Positions 52,184 through 60,961 of a stretch of DNA of 64,000 nt are shown one piece after another. Where the stretch lies: the NCBI RefSeq assembly GCF_005952805.1, contig NZ_CP040709.1, positions 2,976,001-3,040,000 of the forward strand. The letters run 5' to 3'. Source of the stretch: Inhella inkyongensis (GTDB lineage Bacteria > Pseudomonadota > Gammaproteobacteria > Burkholderiales > Burkholderiaceae_C). The notes beneath the pieces are model-generated. The model did not search any database, was not told the DNA's origin, and saw only the letters and a program-made list of their open reading frames with translations. The position numbers were made by a program, and so were the translations under genes. Each line of letters starts with the position of its first letter. The first letter of the stretch is position 1.

Positions 52184-53640
52184 GCCTTGGCCCCATCAAT
52201 CAAGCGGCGCAGCCAGGGCCGCAGGGCAAACAGGATCGCGGCGGTGATGAGCGCGCCCGTGCCCAGCTGGGCAAAGAGCTGGAAATAGGCCGGGTTGCTC
52301 GTCAGTGGCGAGCCATCGACCGGCTGGGCGACCATGCCGGAGAAGTCGCCGGCGAACAGCGAGGCCAGGCCGCTGACGAGCATCCAGCAGCCCATCAGCG
52401 AACCCTGGTGCTGCACCGGCACCAGACGGCCCACCATGGCGTAGCCAATGGGCGAGATCAGCAGCTCGCCCACCGACTGCAAGACATAGCTGAGGGCCAG
52501 CCAGAAGAAGGCCACGCGGCCATCAGCCGCCGCCAGTTGGATGCCGGCCGGCAGGGCCAAAAAGCCCAGGGCCATCAAGAGCAGCGCGGCCGCGAACTGC
52601 TGCGGGATGTCCACCGGCCAGCCGCGTGCGCGCAGGCTGGCAAACCAGCCCGCCAGCAAGGGGCCGCCCACCGCCACCACGAAGGCGTTGATGTTCTGCA
52701 CCCATTGCGGGGCGATCTCAAAGCCCGCCAACTCCATGCGCACATTGCCCACCGCAAAGAGCTGCAGGCCGCTGGGGGCCATCTGATAGAGCGACCAGAA
52801 CACCAGCGAACCCAGGGTCAGCACCAAGAAGGCCCACAGGCGCTGGCGCTCGGCATGGACGGGATGGCGCAGCGTCAGCACCACCAAGGCCACGGCCACC
52901 AGGGCGCAGAAGGCCTTCATGCCCAGCGCCGTGTCTCCGGGGTGGCGCAGCAGCCACTCCAGCACCGGCACCAGACCTGCAAGGATGGCCACACCGCCGG
53001 CGAAGCGCGTCCAAAAGGCCTTGGGGCCGGCTTGGAGCAAGGGGGTATTCAAGTCGGCCAGCTTGCGCCAGAACGCCAGCGTGAACAGGATGGCCAGGCC
53101 ATTGCCCAGGGTGGCGAACCAGAACAGCGCGCTGTACTGCTGCCCCAGCTGGAAGTGCCCAGCCACCGTGAAGCCGATGAAGAAACCGACATTCATGCCG
53201 GCGTAGTTCCACAGGAAGGCCCCCTCGCGCCGACTGTCCTCGGGCGCGAAGCGCTGGGTCAGCATCATGTTCAGGCAAGTGACATTCAGGCCGCTGCCGG
53301 TGAGGAACAAGGCCAGGCCCCAATAGAGGCCCGCCAGACTGCCACCGGCGATGGCCCCGCAGCCCAGCACCTGCAGGACCATGCCGCCGACGAAGAGATT
53401 GCGGTTGCTCAGCAGCCGCCCGCCCAGATAGCCACCAAACAAGTGCAGGCCATAGTTGAAGGCCCCGAAGAGGCCCATCATCAGCGCCGCCTGCTCGTTG
53501 CCGAACTGCAGGCGCTGGGTGGCGTAGAGCACCAGACTGGACTGCAAGACTGCATAGCCCAGGGTGGAGAACATCTGCACGAAGAACAGCACCCCGGAAC
53601 CGGGAGGGATGCTGGCGAGGCGTTGTTGGAGGGTCGTCAT
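52180..53640 (-). CDS. POT family proton-dependent peptide transporter
   Basis: A 486-residue inner-membrane symporter for di- and tripeptides (PTR2/DtpA family). The FGGYLGGRLLSNRNLF region corresponds to the PTR signature. NYAGMNVGFFIGFTVAG and SPIGYAMVGRLVPVQHQG are typical of the middle and late helices. The usual ExxERFxYY motif of helix 1 is replaced by a divergent stretch (LFFVQMFSTLGYAVLQ). That motif takes part in proton coupling, so transport may be altered. Confidence 0.85.
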   Translation of the reverse strand: MTTLQQRLASIPPGSGVLFFVQMFSTLGYAVLQSSLVLYATQRLQFGNEQAALMMGLFGAFNYGLHLFGGYLGGRLLSNRNLFVGGMVLQVLGCGAIAGGSLAGLYWGLALFLTGSGLNVTCLNMMLTQRFAPEDSRREGAFLWNYAGMNVGFFIGFTVAGHFQLGQQYSALFWFATLGNGLAILFTLAFWRKLADLNTPLLQAGPKAFWTRFAGGVAILAGLVPVLEWLLRHPGDTALGMKAFCALVAVALVVLTLRHPVHAERQRLWAFLVLTLGSLVFWSLYQMAPSGLQLFAVGNVRMELAGFEIAPQWVQNINAFVVAVGGPLLAGWFASLRARGWPVDIPQQFAAALLLMALGFLALPAGIQLAAADGRVAFFWLALSYVLQSVGELLISPIGYAMVGRLVPVQHQGSLMGCWMLVSGLASLFAGDFSGMVAQPVDGSPLTSNPAYFQLFAQLGTGALITAAILFALRPWLRRLIDGAKA

Positions 53641-53683
53641 GGGGGCGGCATTGTGCGTGCCTCGTACAAGCTGGCGCGCGCCC

Positions 53684-54823
53684 TCAGCGCTCGCGCGTCA
53701 AGGGCCAGACCATCAGTCCGCAGGCCGCCATCAACCACAACGGCGCCGCCGTACCGAGCAAGGCCGCGGCGCCGCCGAAGCTCACGGGCATCAGCACCGA
53801 ACTGGCATTGGTAAACAACATCCGCAGGCCAAAGGCCTGGCCGTGGCGTTCGTGCGGGGTCACGCGGGTCAGGCCGGCCAGCAGGGTGGGCTGCACCGAG
53901 CCCAGGGCCAGGCCGAGCAGGAAGGAGCCCATCGCCATGCCCACCACACCGGGCAGCCAGCGGTAGCTGGCCAACACGGCAATGCAAATGCCCAGCGCAG
54001 CACGCAGGGACTGGGCTTCGCTCCAGCGTCCGGCAAAGCGCACGATCAGCAATCGAACCAGGGCCACGGCCAACGCGAAGCTACCCAGCAGCAATCCGAT
54101 GGTGGAGGCGCTGTAGCCGCGCTCGTGCCCCAGCACCGGCACCACAAAGCTGTGGGCGTCCCAGCTCACGGCAAACACCATGTTCAGCAACAGCAGCGAG
54201 CGCAGCGAAGGGTTTCGCAGCAGATCAAAGGCGGGGAGCAGGCTGCCCGTGGTCTGGCCCGGGTGCGGGCTGTGGCGCTCATGGCGCAGCAGCCACACGG
54301 CCAATGGCGCCAGCACGAAGGACAGGGCCAGGGCAGGCCGAAAGCCCATGTGCTCAATCACATAGCCCGCCAGCACCGGGGAGAGCGTGTTGGAGAGCGC
54401 CGGCCCCATCGCGGCCCAGCTGTAGAGCGCCTGACTATGGGCACTGGAGGCGCGCGCAATCAAGGCGATCTCGCGCTGCACGGCCACCGCCGCCAACGCA
54501 ATCGCGGCGCCGCTGCCCAGAGCAGCGGCACACAGGGTGGCAAGGCTGGGCTGCAGCAGGGCCGCGCCCACGCCCAGGGCCGCCAGGCCGGCGCCGCCCA
54601 CCAGGGGGCGCCACAGGCCGTAGCGATCGGCCCAGGCACCCGCCGGGCCGGCCAGCAAGGCGGGGGTGAGCGAGATCAGAGCCATCAATACCCCGACCCA
54701 AAAGGCCCCATGACCCTGCTGCAGCAGCCAGACGATGCCGGTGAAGCGGGCCACTGCCATCACCGCATGGATGGCCATCATGGCCGCGATGAGGCGCACA
54801 AAGCCCGCCGGCAAGGCGCTCAC
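53684..54823 (-). CDS. MFS transporter
   Basis: A 379-residue, 12-helix major facilitator. The loop between helices 2 and 3 is AGAWADRYGLWRPLVGGAG, a weak form of the MFS motif GxxxDRxGxR. The second half starts near LLNMVFAVSWDAHSFVVPVL. The substrate is unknown; the size suggests a drug or metabolite exporter. Its start overlaps the rmuC stop (ATGA) and it is 43 bases before the POT gene. Confidence 0.82.
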   Translation of the reverse strand: MSALPAGFVRLIAAMMAIHAVMAVARFTGIVWLLQQGHGAFWVGVLMALISLTPALLAGPAGAWADRYGLWRPLVGGAGLAALGVGAALLQPSLATLCAAALGSGAAIALAAVAVQREIALIARASSAHSQALYSWAAMGPALSNTLSPVLAGYVIEHMGFRPALALSFVLAPLAVWLLRHERHSPHPGQTTGSLLPAFDLLRNPSLRSLLLLNMVFAVSWDAHSFVVPVLGHERGYSASTIGLLLGSFALAVALVRLLIVRFAGRWSEAQSLRAALGICIAVLASYRWLPGVVGMAMGSFLLGLALGSVQPTLLAGLTRVTPHERHGQAFGLRMLFTNASSVLMPVSFGGAAALLGTAAPLWLMAACGLMVWPLTRER

Positions 54824-56175
54824 TCGGTGTCGTCCGCGGCTTCAGCTTCCAACTGAAGCAGGCGCTGCGTGTCGCCCTCGGGCAGGGCCTCCACACTCTT
54901 CAATTGCCGCGTCATGGCGCGGGTGCGCACCTCGGCGGCGTCGATGGTGTTGCTGGCCTCTTGCAGTTTCTTCTTGGTCTTGGCCAGCACCTCGCCAAAC
55001 TTGCCGAACTCGGTCTTGACCGCACCCAGCACACTCCAGACCTCGCTGGAACGCTTTTCCAGCGCCAGGGTGCGAAAGCCCATCTGCAGGCTGCCGAGCG
55101 TCGCCAACAAGGTGGTGGGGCCGGTCAGCATCACCTTGTGCTCGCGCTGCAGGGCCTCGAACAAGCCTGGGCGGCGCAAGGCCTCGGCGTACAGCCCTTC
55201 AGTCGGCACAAAGAGCAAGGCGAAATCAGTGGTGTGGGGCGGGGCCAGGTATTTCTCGGCGATGGTCTTGGCCTCCAGACGCAGGCGCATCTCCAAGGCC
55301 TTGCCGGCGGCCTCAGCGGCGGGGGCATCGGCGCGCTCCTGCGCATCGAGCAGGCGCTCGTAGTCCTCACGCGGGAACTTGGCGTCGATGGGCAACCAGA
55401 TCGGCTGCTCACCCTGGCCCGGCAGTTTGACGGCAAATTCCACCCGGGCGTTGCTGCCCGGCACGGTGATGACCTCGCGCCCGTATTGCTCGGGGGTGAA
55501 GACCTGCTCCAGCAACCCGGCCAGCTGCACCTCGCCAAACACGCCGCGCGTTTTCACGCCACTGAGCACGCGGCTCAAGCTACCCACATCGCGCGCCAGG
55601 TTCTGCATATCCCCCAGGCCCCGGTGCACCTGTTCCAGGCGCTCGGCCACCTGGCGGAAGCTCTCGCCCAAGCGTTGTTCCAGCGTGGCGTGCAGCTTCT
55701 CGTCCACGGTCTGGCGCATTTGCTCCAGCTTGGCGGCGTTGTCCTGCTGGATGCCGGAGAGGCGCTGTTCCACCGTGTGGCGCAGCTCGGCCAGGCGCTG
55801 GTCCAGCAACTGGGCATTGCGGGTCAGCGCCCCATCCAGCGCCTCGCGGGCCGCGCTCTGGCCCTGGCTGAGCGCCTGCTGCAGTGCGGCCAGCTGCACG
55901 CGGAAGGAGTCGATCTGCTCGTTCTGCGAGCGCGAGGCCTCGCCCCCCTGCGCCAGCAGGCTGGTCTGCAGCTGGGTCATCTGGGCCAGCAACTCCTGGC
56001 GCGTGCCTTGGGCGCCGCGCTGGGCTTCATCGCGCAGGCCGCGCTCCAGGTTCAGCAGGGCCTGCTGCAGGGGTTGAAGGTCGGTCGGGGGCGCCGGGCG
56101 GCGCAACAAGAGGATAAGGATCAGCAGCGCATTCAGCACCACCAACCCAAGAATCAGCATTTCAGTCCAGGGCAT
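54820..56175 (-). CDS. rmuC: DNA recombination protein RmuC
   Basis: A 451-residue protein: an N-terminal membrane anchor (MLILGLVVLNALLILILLL), then a long coiled coil (about 25-190) and a nuclease-like domain. That domain carries LPIDAKFPREDYERLLDAQ and LLFVPTEGLYAEAL. RmuC limits inversions at short inverted repeats in E. coli and shields against some phages and gene transfer. Given the many inverted repeats in this window its presence is fitting, though it is widespread anyway. First gene of a minus-strand run with overlapping transporter genes. Confidence 0.93.
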   Translation of the reverse strand: MPWTEMLILGLVVLNALLILILLLRRPAPPTDLQPLQQALLNLERGLRDEAQRGAQGTRQELLAQMTQLQTSLLAQGGEASRSQNEQIDSFRVQLAALQQALSQGQSAAREALDGALTRNAQLLDQRLAELRHTVEQRLSGIQQDNAAKLEQMRQTVDEKLHATLEQRLGESFRQVAERLEQVHRGLGDMQNLARDVGSLSRVLSGVKTRGVFGEVQLAGLLEQVFTPEQYGREVITVPGSNARVEFAVKLPGQGEQPIWLPIDAKFPREDYERLLDAQERADAPAAEAAGKALEMRLRLEAKTIAEKYLAPPHTTDFALLFVPTEGLYAEALRRPGLFEALQREHKVMLTGPTTLLATLGSLQMGFRTLALEKRSSEVWSVLGAVKTEFGKFGEVLAKTKKKLQEASNTIDAAEVRTRAMTRQLKSVEALPEGDTQRLLQLEAEAADDTE

Positions 56176-56312
56176 TGGCAGATTGTCGGTTGCCCACCCG
56201 GCACGCCCGCCGCTGCACCCAAAATGTCTGAGAGCCGCGCTGCGGCTTGGCCCGCGTCAACCAAGCCAAGCCACGGACCGTGATGGCTCGCTTCCCACCT
56301 TCAAGTTTCTTT

Positions 56313-57050
56313 ATGCACAAGCTCTTCTTCACCGCTTTGCTGGGCCTGGGCCTGAACGCCCAGGCCGATACCCTCTCCGAGTTCAAGAGCACCCTGCAAC
56401 GCCTGCAGGCTGACAGCCCCCTCAAGGGTCAGATCAGCGTCAAGAGCGAAGTGCGCAGCAACGAGGGCAAGGACGATGCCGAGACCGAGCAGGGTCTGGC
56501 CGCCCTGCCTTTTGAAGATGGGCAGCCCGGGCTGCGCCTGCAGTACCCACAAGCCCTGCTGAGCAAGGCCCAGAGCGAACGTCAGGCTCGCGACGCCAAC
56601 CCCAAGGCCGCTGCCCCGACCCACGCCGGACTGCAACTGCTGGAGTACGGGACGGTGCGCGAGCTCACCCGCCCGGCCGAGTTGCTGGCGCGCCATGTGC
56701 AGCGCGGCAGCTTCAAGGGCGAACGCAGCGACAACTGGCAGGGCAAGCCCGCCAAGGTGTTGAGCTTTGAGCTGCCCATGGGCAAGCCGAACAAGTATGT
56801 GAAGAGCTTCGAAAACATCCTGGAGGTCTGGGTCGGCCCCGAGGGCCAACCCCTGGCCGCCCGCAGCCGCTACAAGCTCAGCGGCCGCGCCATGATGGTG
56901 TTCAGCTTTGAACAACAAGGCGAGGACGAATGGCAGTTCGCCGTGGTGGGCGAACGCCTGGTGGCGCTGCGCAAGACCAGCCAAAGCAGCGGCAGCGGCG
57001 GCGGCGAAAAGGGCGTGACCAAGCGCGACTTCACGCTCAGTCTGAGCTGA
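56313..57050 (+). CDS. Secreted protein of unknown function
   Basis: A 245-residue exported protein. ATG 56313 is chosen because it begins a signal peptide (MHKLFFTALLGLGLNAQA). The mature part has QLLEYGTVRELTRPAELLAR, SDNWQGKPAKVLSFELPMGK and ENILEVWVGPEGQPLAARSR, a pattern of beta-strands like LolA/LppX-type lipid-binding folds. That likeness is only by eye. It ends in a Ser/Gly stretch and a last strand. It is convergent with the TauE-like gene, with no gap between the stops. Confidence 0.7.
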   Translation: MHKLFFTALLGLGLNAQADTLSEFKSTLQRLQADSPLKGQISVKSEVRSNEGKDDAETEQGLAALPFEDGQPGLRLQYPQALLSKAQSERQARDANPKAAAPTHAGLQLLEYGTVRELTRPAELLARHVQRGSFKGERSDNWQGKPAKVLSFELPMGKPNKYVKSFENILEVWVGPEGQPLAARSRYKLSGRAMMVFSFEQQGEDEWQFAVVGERLVALRKTSQSSGSGGGEKGVTKRDFTLSLS

Positions 57051-57776
57051 TCAGCTCAGGAGGAGCTTGGCCCCGGCGATCAGCAGCACCAGGGCCAGAA
57101 AGCGCTTGATGCCCGCCGGCGCCAGCTGGCGCGCCCCCAGCCACGAGCCCACCAGGCCCCCGGCGCCGGCCGCCAGCAAGAGGGGCAGCAAGCCCCCCGG
57201 CAGGCTCTGCCCACTGACCAACCAGCCGCTCAGGCCCGAGGCCGAGTTCAGCAGGATGAAGAGGGCCGACACCGCCGCCGCCTGCTTGGGCGCGGCCCAG
57301 CCGGCAAACAGCAGCAGCGGCGTCAGGAAGATGCCGCCGCCGGTGCCGGTCAGGCCCGAGAGCAACCCGATGAAGCCGCCAGCCAATAAGGCCAGGGGCA
57401 GGTGCGGTGGCTTCACCTCCAGCGGCTGGCGCGCCTGCACCATCAGTCGCCAGGCGGAATAGAGCAGCACCGCGCCCAGCAGCCATTGAAAGGCTTGGCG
57501 CGGCAGGTCGATGGTGCCGCCCACAAAGGCCAGCGGCACGGCCGCCAGCGCAAAGGGCCAGAACAAGGCCCAGCGAAAGTGCCCGGCGCGCCAGAACTGA
57601 AGGCTGGCAATGCTGGCCACCAAGATGTTCAACACCAAGGCACTGGGTTTGATGAAGGCGGGCGCCAGGCTCAGCAGGCTCATCACCGCGATATAGCCCG
57701 AGGCGCCGGCATGGCCCACCGAGGAATAAAGCAGGGCGATGAGGAACACGCCGGCCGGCAGCAGAAGTTCGGTCAT
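57051..57776 (-). CDS. TauE/SafE family sulfite/organosulfur permease-like protein
   Basis: A 241-residue inner-membrane protein with about eight helices. The paired family motifs are AGVFLIALLYSSVGHAGAS and GGFIGLLSGLTGTGGGIFLT. TauE/SafE proteins export sulfite, sulfoacetate or similar anions, but the substrate here is unknown. The start overlaps the stop of the 2-hydroxyacid dehydrogenase gene (ATGA). Confidence 0.9.
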   Translation of the reverse strand: MTELLLPAGVFLIALLYSSVGHAGASGYIAVMSLLSLAPAFIKPSALVLNILVASIASLQFWRAGHFRWALFWPFALAAVPLAFVGGTIDLPRQAFQWLLGAVLLYSAWRLMVQARQPLEVKPPHLPLALLAGGFIGLLSGLTGTGGGIFLTPLLLFAGWAAPKQAAAVSALFILLNSASGLSGWLVSGQSLPGGLLPLLLAAGAGGLVGSWLGARQLAPAGIKRFLALVLLIAGAKLLLS

Positions 57777-58750
57777 ATGGGAATGGGCGTAGGCCCTGGC
57801 TCACCGCGCGCCCAGGCCAAGAGGTTGTCGACCGCCAGCTGCACCATCGCCCGCCGCGTGGGCAAGGTGGCACTGGCGATATGGGGCGTGAGCACGGCGT
57901 TCTCGCAGGCCAGCAGTTCGGGGCAGACCGCAGGCTCGCCCTCGAACACATCCAGGCCCGCCGCCGCAATCTGGCCGCGCTGCAGCGCGGCGGCCAGGGC
58001 GCGGTCATCCACCACACCGCCGCGCGCCAAGTTGATCAGGCAGGCGTGCGCAGGCATCTGCGCCAACTCGGGCGCGCCAATCAAATGATGCGTGCCGGCG
58101 CCATAGGGCACGCAGACCATCAGATGGTCGCTCTGGGCCAGCAGGTCGGGCAGGCTGCGCCAGCCGGAATCGGCCCCACTGCCCCAACCTTCTACTGGGC
58201 GACGGTTGTGATGCAACACCTTCATGCCCAGGCCATCCCGCGCAGCCTGCGCAATGCGCTGACCGATGCGGCCCAGGCCCAGCACGCCCAGGGTGCGCCC
58301 CATCACCGGCGCGCCGGCGAATTGATCAATGGCCCAGCCCTGCCAACGGCCGGATCGCAGATAGCGCTCGCTCTCGCCCACCCGGCGCGCGGTGGCCAGC
58401 AGCAAGGCCAGGCCAAATTCGGCCGTCGCCTCGGTCAGCACGCCCGGCGCGTGACTCAGCCGCAGACCGCGGGCGCGGCAGGCCTCCAGGGCCAGGTTGT
58501 TGTAGCCCACGGTGATCAGGGCCACGGCGCGCAGATCCGGGCAGGCGGCCAGCAACTCGGCATCCACCTGCTCGCTGCCCGAGCCCAGCAGGCCCCAGCA
58601 GCCCTGCAGTTGCTCGCGCAAAGCGGCGGGGCTCAGCGCCTCGTCGGCATCGTGCTGGATGAGGGTGTAGTGCGTGTGCAGGGGTTCGAGCAGATCGTCG
58701 AACAGCCGGCGCGCCACCAGCAAGCGGGGCTTGGCCAGGGGGTCAGTCAT
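57773..58750 (-). CDS. D-isomer-specific 2-hydroxyacid dehydrogenase
   Basis: A 325-residue NAD(P)-dependent enzyme of the glyoxylate/hydroxypyruvate reductase type. The cofactor motif is GVLGLGRIGQRIAQAA followed by HHNRRP; the basic residues after the second strand favour NADPH. Catalytic Arg in INLARGGVVDD, Glu in DVFEGEP and His in LTPHIASAT are present. Start at 58750 overlaps the nitroreductase stop by 8 bases. It probably reduces glyoxylate or hydroxypyruvate. Confidence 0.9.
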   Translation of the reverse strand: MTDPLAKPRLLVARRLFDDLLEPLHTHYTLIQHDADEALSPAALREQLQGCWGLLGSGSEQVDAELLAACPDLRAVALITVGYNNLALEACRARGLRLSHAPGVLTEATAEFGLALLLATARRVGESERYLRSGRWQGWAIDQFAGAPVMGRTLGVLGLGRIGQRIAQAARDGLGMKVLHHNRRPVEGWGSGADSGWRSLPDLLAQSDHLMVCVPYGAGTHHLIGAPELAQMPAHACLINLARGGVVDDRALAAALQRGQIAAAGLDVFEGEPAVCPELLACENAVLTPHIASATLPTRRAMVQLAVDNLLAWARGEPGPTPIPI

Positions 58751-59450
58751 CGTGAAAGGTGGCGAACTCGGCCACCTCGGCTCGACGGCTGTGCAACTGG
58801 TTTTCCACCGCCTCGGGATCTGCATGACCCAGTGCCATGCCGCACACCAACATCTCGTCCTGGGGCAGGTCCAGCCACTCGCTCAGCTCGGCCTGGTAAT
58901 GAATCCACGCCGCCTGGGCGCAGGTGTCCAGCCCCTTGGCCCGGGCGGCGAGCATCAGGTTCTGCATGAACATGCCCAGGTCCAGCCAGGCGCCCTGCGT
59001 CAGGCAGCGGTGCACGCTGAACAGCAGGCCCACCGGGGCGCCAAAAAAGCTGTAGTTGCGACCGTGCTGCGCGTGCATGCCGGCCTTATCGCCTTTGGCA
59101 ATGCCCAGCAGGCGGTAGAGATTGAGCCCCAGCTCGCGACGTCGCGCCTCATAGGGCGGCTGCCAGTGTTCCGGGTAATAGAGGTACTCCGCGCGCAGTT
59201 CTGCGCGCGCTGCCGGATCGGCGTGAATGGCCTGCGCCCCCTGCACCACCCGCTGCAGTGCGGCCCCCTGCAGCACATGGACGCGCCAGGGCTGCATATT
59301 GGCGCCCGAGGGCGCCCGGGCCGCCTCCGCCAGCAAGGCCTCCACCGTGGCCCGCGGCACCGGCGTCGGCAAAAAGGCCCGCACCGAACGGCGGGCACGC
59401 AGCAGACCGGACAAAGCGGTCATCGGCAGGGAATCGTCAGACAAAGACAT
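58743..59450 (-). CDS. Nitroreductase family protein
   Basis: A 235-residue FMN enzyme. The N-terminal RARRSVRAFLPTPVPRATVE and APSGANMQPWRVHVL bind the flavin, and GMFMQNLMLAARAKGLDTCA is the central family helix. The start is taken at 59450 (MSLSDDSLPM); 59423 or 59498 are possible. It reduces nitroaromatics, quinones or an enoate. First of three coupled genes (nitroreductase, 2-hydroxyacid dehydrogenase, TauE-like). Confidence 0.88.
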   Translation of the reverse strand: MSLSDDSLPMTALSGLLRARRSVRAFLPTPVPRATVEALLAEAARAPSGANMQPWRVHVLQGAALQRVVQGAQAIHADPAARAELRAEYLYYPEHWQPPYEARRRELGLNLYRLLGIAKGDKAGMHAQHGRNYSFFGAPVGLLFSVHRCLTQGAWLDLGMFMQNLMLAARAKGLDTCAQAAWIHYQAELSEWLDLPQDEMLVCGMALGHADPEAVENQLHSRRAEVAEFATFHDD

Positions 59451-59522
59451 GGCAGCCAAACAGAGCGGCGCGCATTCTTTCACCCGGGCCGGAAGCAAAA
59501 ATGCTGCACTGCAAAAAAGTTC

Positions 59523-59550
59523 TTGCTTTCGCGCCTCGCCTCCCTATACT
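59523..59550 (+). promoter_or_regulatory. Sigma-70 promoter of the phasin gene
   Basis: TTGCTT (59523-59528) and TATACT (59545-59550) with a 16-base spacer. Upstream lies the TGC-rich sequence TGCTGCACTGCA (59502-59513) next to an A-run. It resembles sites bound by the PHA regulator PhaR in other bacteria, a tentative reading. Confidence 0.55.
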
Positions 59551-59613
59551 GCGATCCATGTTGCGGCGCACAAATTTGGCGCCGCCCCCGCAGGTAACCC
59601 CAAGGAGCACGCC

Positions 59614-60162
59614 ATGCTGATGACCCCCGAGCAAGTTTTCGCCGCCCAAAAGACCGCCGCCGCCGCCGCATTCACCTTCGGTGCCAAGGCCTTCGAAGGC
59701 GCCGAGAAGCTGACCGAACTGCATCTGCAGCTGGCCAAGACCGCCCTGACCGAAGCCGCCCAGACCACCAGCGCCCTGCTGTCGGTGAAGGACGTGCAAG
59801 AGCTGGTGGCCCTGCAAACCGGTCTGCTGCAGCCCAGCGGCGAGAAGGCTGCCGCCTACGGCCGCCACGTGGCCGACATCACCCTGAGCACCGGCGCCGA
59901 ACTGGGCAAGCTGGTCGAAGAGCAAATGGGCGAGGTCAAGGGCAAGTTCGACGGCCTGGTGGAGAACCTGGCCAAGAACGCACCGGCCGGCAGCGAGAAC
60001 ATCGTCGCTCTGGCCAAGTCCGGCCTGGCCGCGGCCAACAACGCATTTGAGTCGGTGCAAAAGGCCGCCAAGCAAGCCGCCGAAGTGGCCGAGTCCAACT
60101 TCCAGACCATGACCGCCTCGGCCACCAAGGCCACGCGCGGTTCGAAGAAGGCCGCCGCCTAA
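59614..60162 (+). CDS. phaP: Phasin family protein (PHA granule coat)
   Basis: A 182-residue, mostly helical, Ala/Lys/Glu-rich protein of the phasin_2 family (start MLMTPEQVFAAQKTAAAAAF, with KLTELHLQLAKTALTEAA). Phasins coat polyhydroxyalkanoate granules and control their size. The C-terminus is Lys/Ala-rich (TRGSKKAAA), similar to phasins that also touch DNA. A strong Shine-Dalgarno AAGGAG and good promoter fit high expression. It is followed by a terminator. No PHA synthase gene is in the window. Confidence 0.93.
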   Translation: MLMTPEQVFAAQKTAAAAAFTFGAKAFEGAEKLTELHLQLAKTALTEAAQTTSALLSVKDVQELVALQTGLLQPSGEKAAAYGRHVADITLSTGAELGKLVEEQMGEVKGKFDGLVENLAKNAPAGSENIVALAKSGLAAANNAFESVQKAAKQAAEVAESNFQTMTASATKATRGSKKAAA

Positions 60163-60204
60163 TTCGACTGCACAGCGCCCGCACCAGCGGGCCTGAGCCC
60201 CCCG

Positions 60205-60236
60205 AAAGCCCCGCCGCTACTGCGCCGGGGCTTTTT
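60205..60236 (+). terminator. Rho-independent terminator after phaP
   Basis: AAAGCCCCG (60205-60213) pairs with CGGGGCTTT (60226-60234), followed by a T-run (TTTTT at 60232-60236). Typical strong terminator. Confidence 0.85.
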
Positions 60237-60336
60237 CATTGCGGCCTGGGCGGCAAATGGGAGCGGCCAGGGTCTGTTGACACCGGGCGAGGCCAGGCGA
60301 AAGGGTCTTGCCGGCCTCCATCGGTGTGAACGGGAC

Positions 60337-60810
60337 CTAGTGGGTGGCCTTCATGCGCTCCATCGCGGTGGCGCGCCCCGCACCGACCTCCACACAGGCT
60401 GCGGCCCGCCCCAAGCCAAAGTCCGGCATGTTGACGTAGACCGATTCGAAACGCCCCGGCGTGACCACATAGGTCTCATGCCAGATGCCCACGGCCCCAT
60501 CGCGGCCGAGGCGCTGGTTGAAGGCCTTCCATGCGGGCAGATGGGCCGCTTGCCGGTCCTTGGCATAGGCCATCAGCTGATCCAGTGAGCGCCAATACTG
60601 CAGCATCAGCGTCGTCCTTCCGACCCAACTCTCGCCATGCAAATAGCCCAGCTCCGGATGAGCCTGGAGCTCCTTGAGCATGCGGGGCATCGCAGCCATC
60701 ACCGGCGCCCAGCGATCCACCCGCAAGGGGCGGTTGATTCGCATGCCGATCAAGAACACCACGAACTCGCCCGAGATCTGCGCGCATCGGCGCATCGGCT
60801 GAGCGCTCAT
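60337..60810 (-). CDS. DUF4188 domain protein
   Basis: A 157-residue protein of the DUF4188 family, a dimeric alpha-beta barrel-like fold related to antibiotic-biosynthesis monooxygenases. Signature stretches are FVVFLIGMRINRPLRVDRW, GRTTLMLQYWRSLDQLMAYA and GIWHETYVV. The start at 60810 (MSAQPMRRCAQISGEF) is preferred over longer forms. Function unknown. It is divergent from a LysR gene 148 bases away, a common arrangement for a regulated target. Confidence 0.82.
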   Translation of the reverse strand: MSAQPMRRCAQISGEFVVFLIGMRINRPLRVDRWAPVMAAMPRMLKELQAHPELGYLHGESWVGRTTLMLQYWRSLDQLMAYAKDRQAAHLPAWKAFNQRLGRDGAVGIWHETYVVTPGRFESVYVNMPDFGLGRAAACVEVGAGRATAMERMKATH

Positions 60811-60945
60811 GCTCGAGCCCTCAAGCCAACTTGGCGTCGTTGCGCCGCCTCCCAATCCCTGATCACCACATCGGTCTCCCGCCTCAAAAGCAACCAGTGT
60901 GACGATCGCAGCACCATCCCACAATCGACACTCTTGCAACTAAGC

Positions 60946-60961
60946 CATACATCTTTGTATG
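60946..60961. promoter_or_regulatory. LysR-type palindrome CATACA-tctt-TGTATG
   Basis: Perfect 6-4-6 palindrome whose right arm contains the ATG start codon of the LysR gene (60959-60961). Binding there would block translation-proximal transcription, fitting autorepression and control of the divergent DUF4188 gene. Confidence 0.5.
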
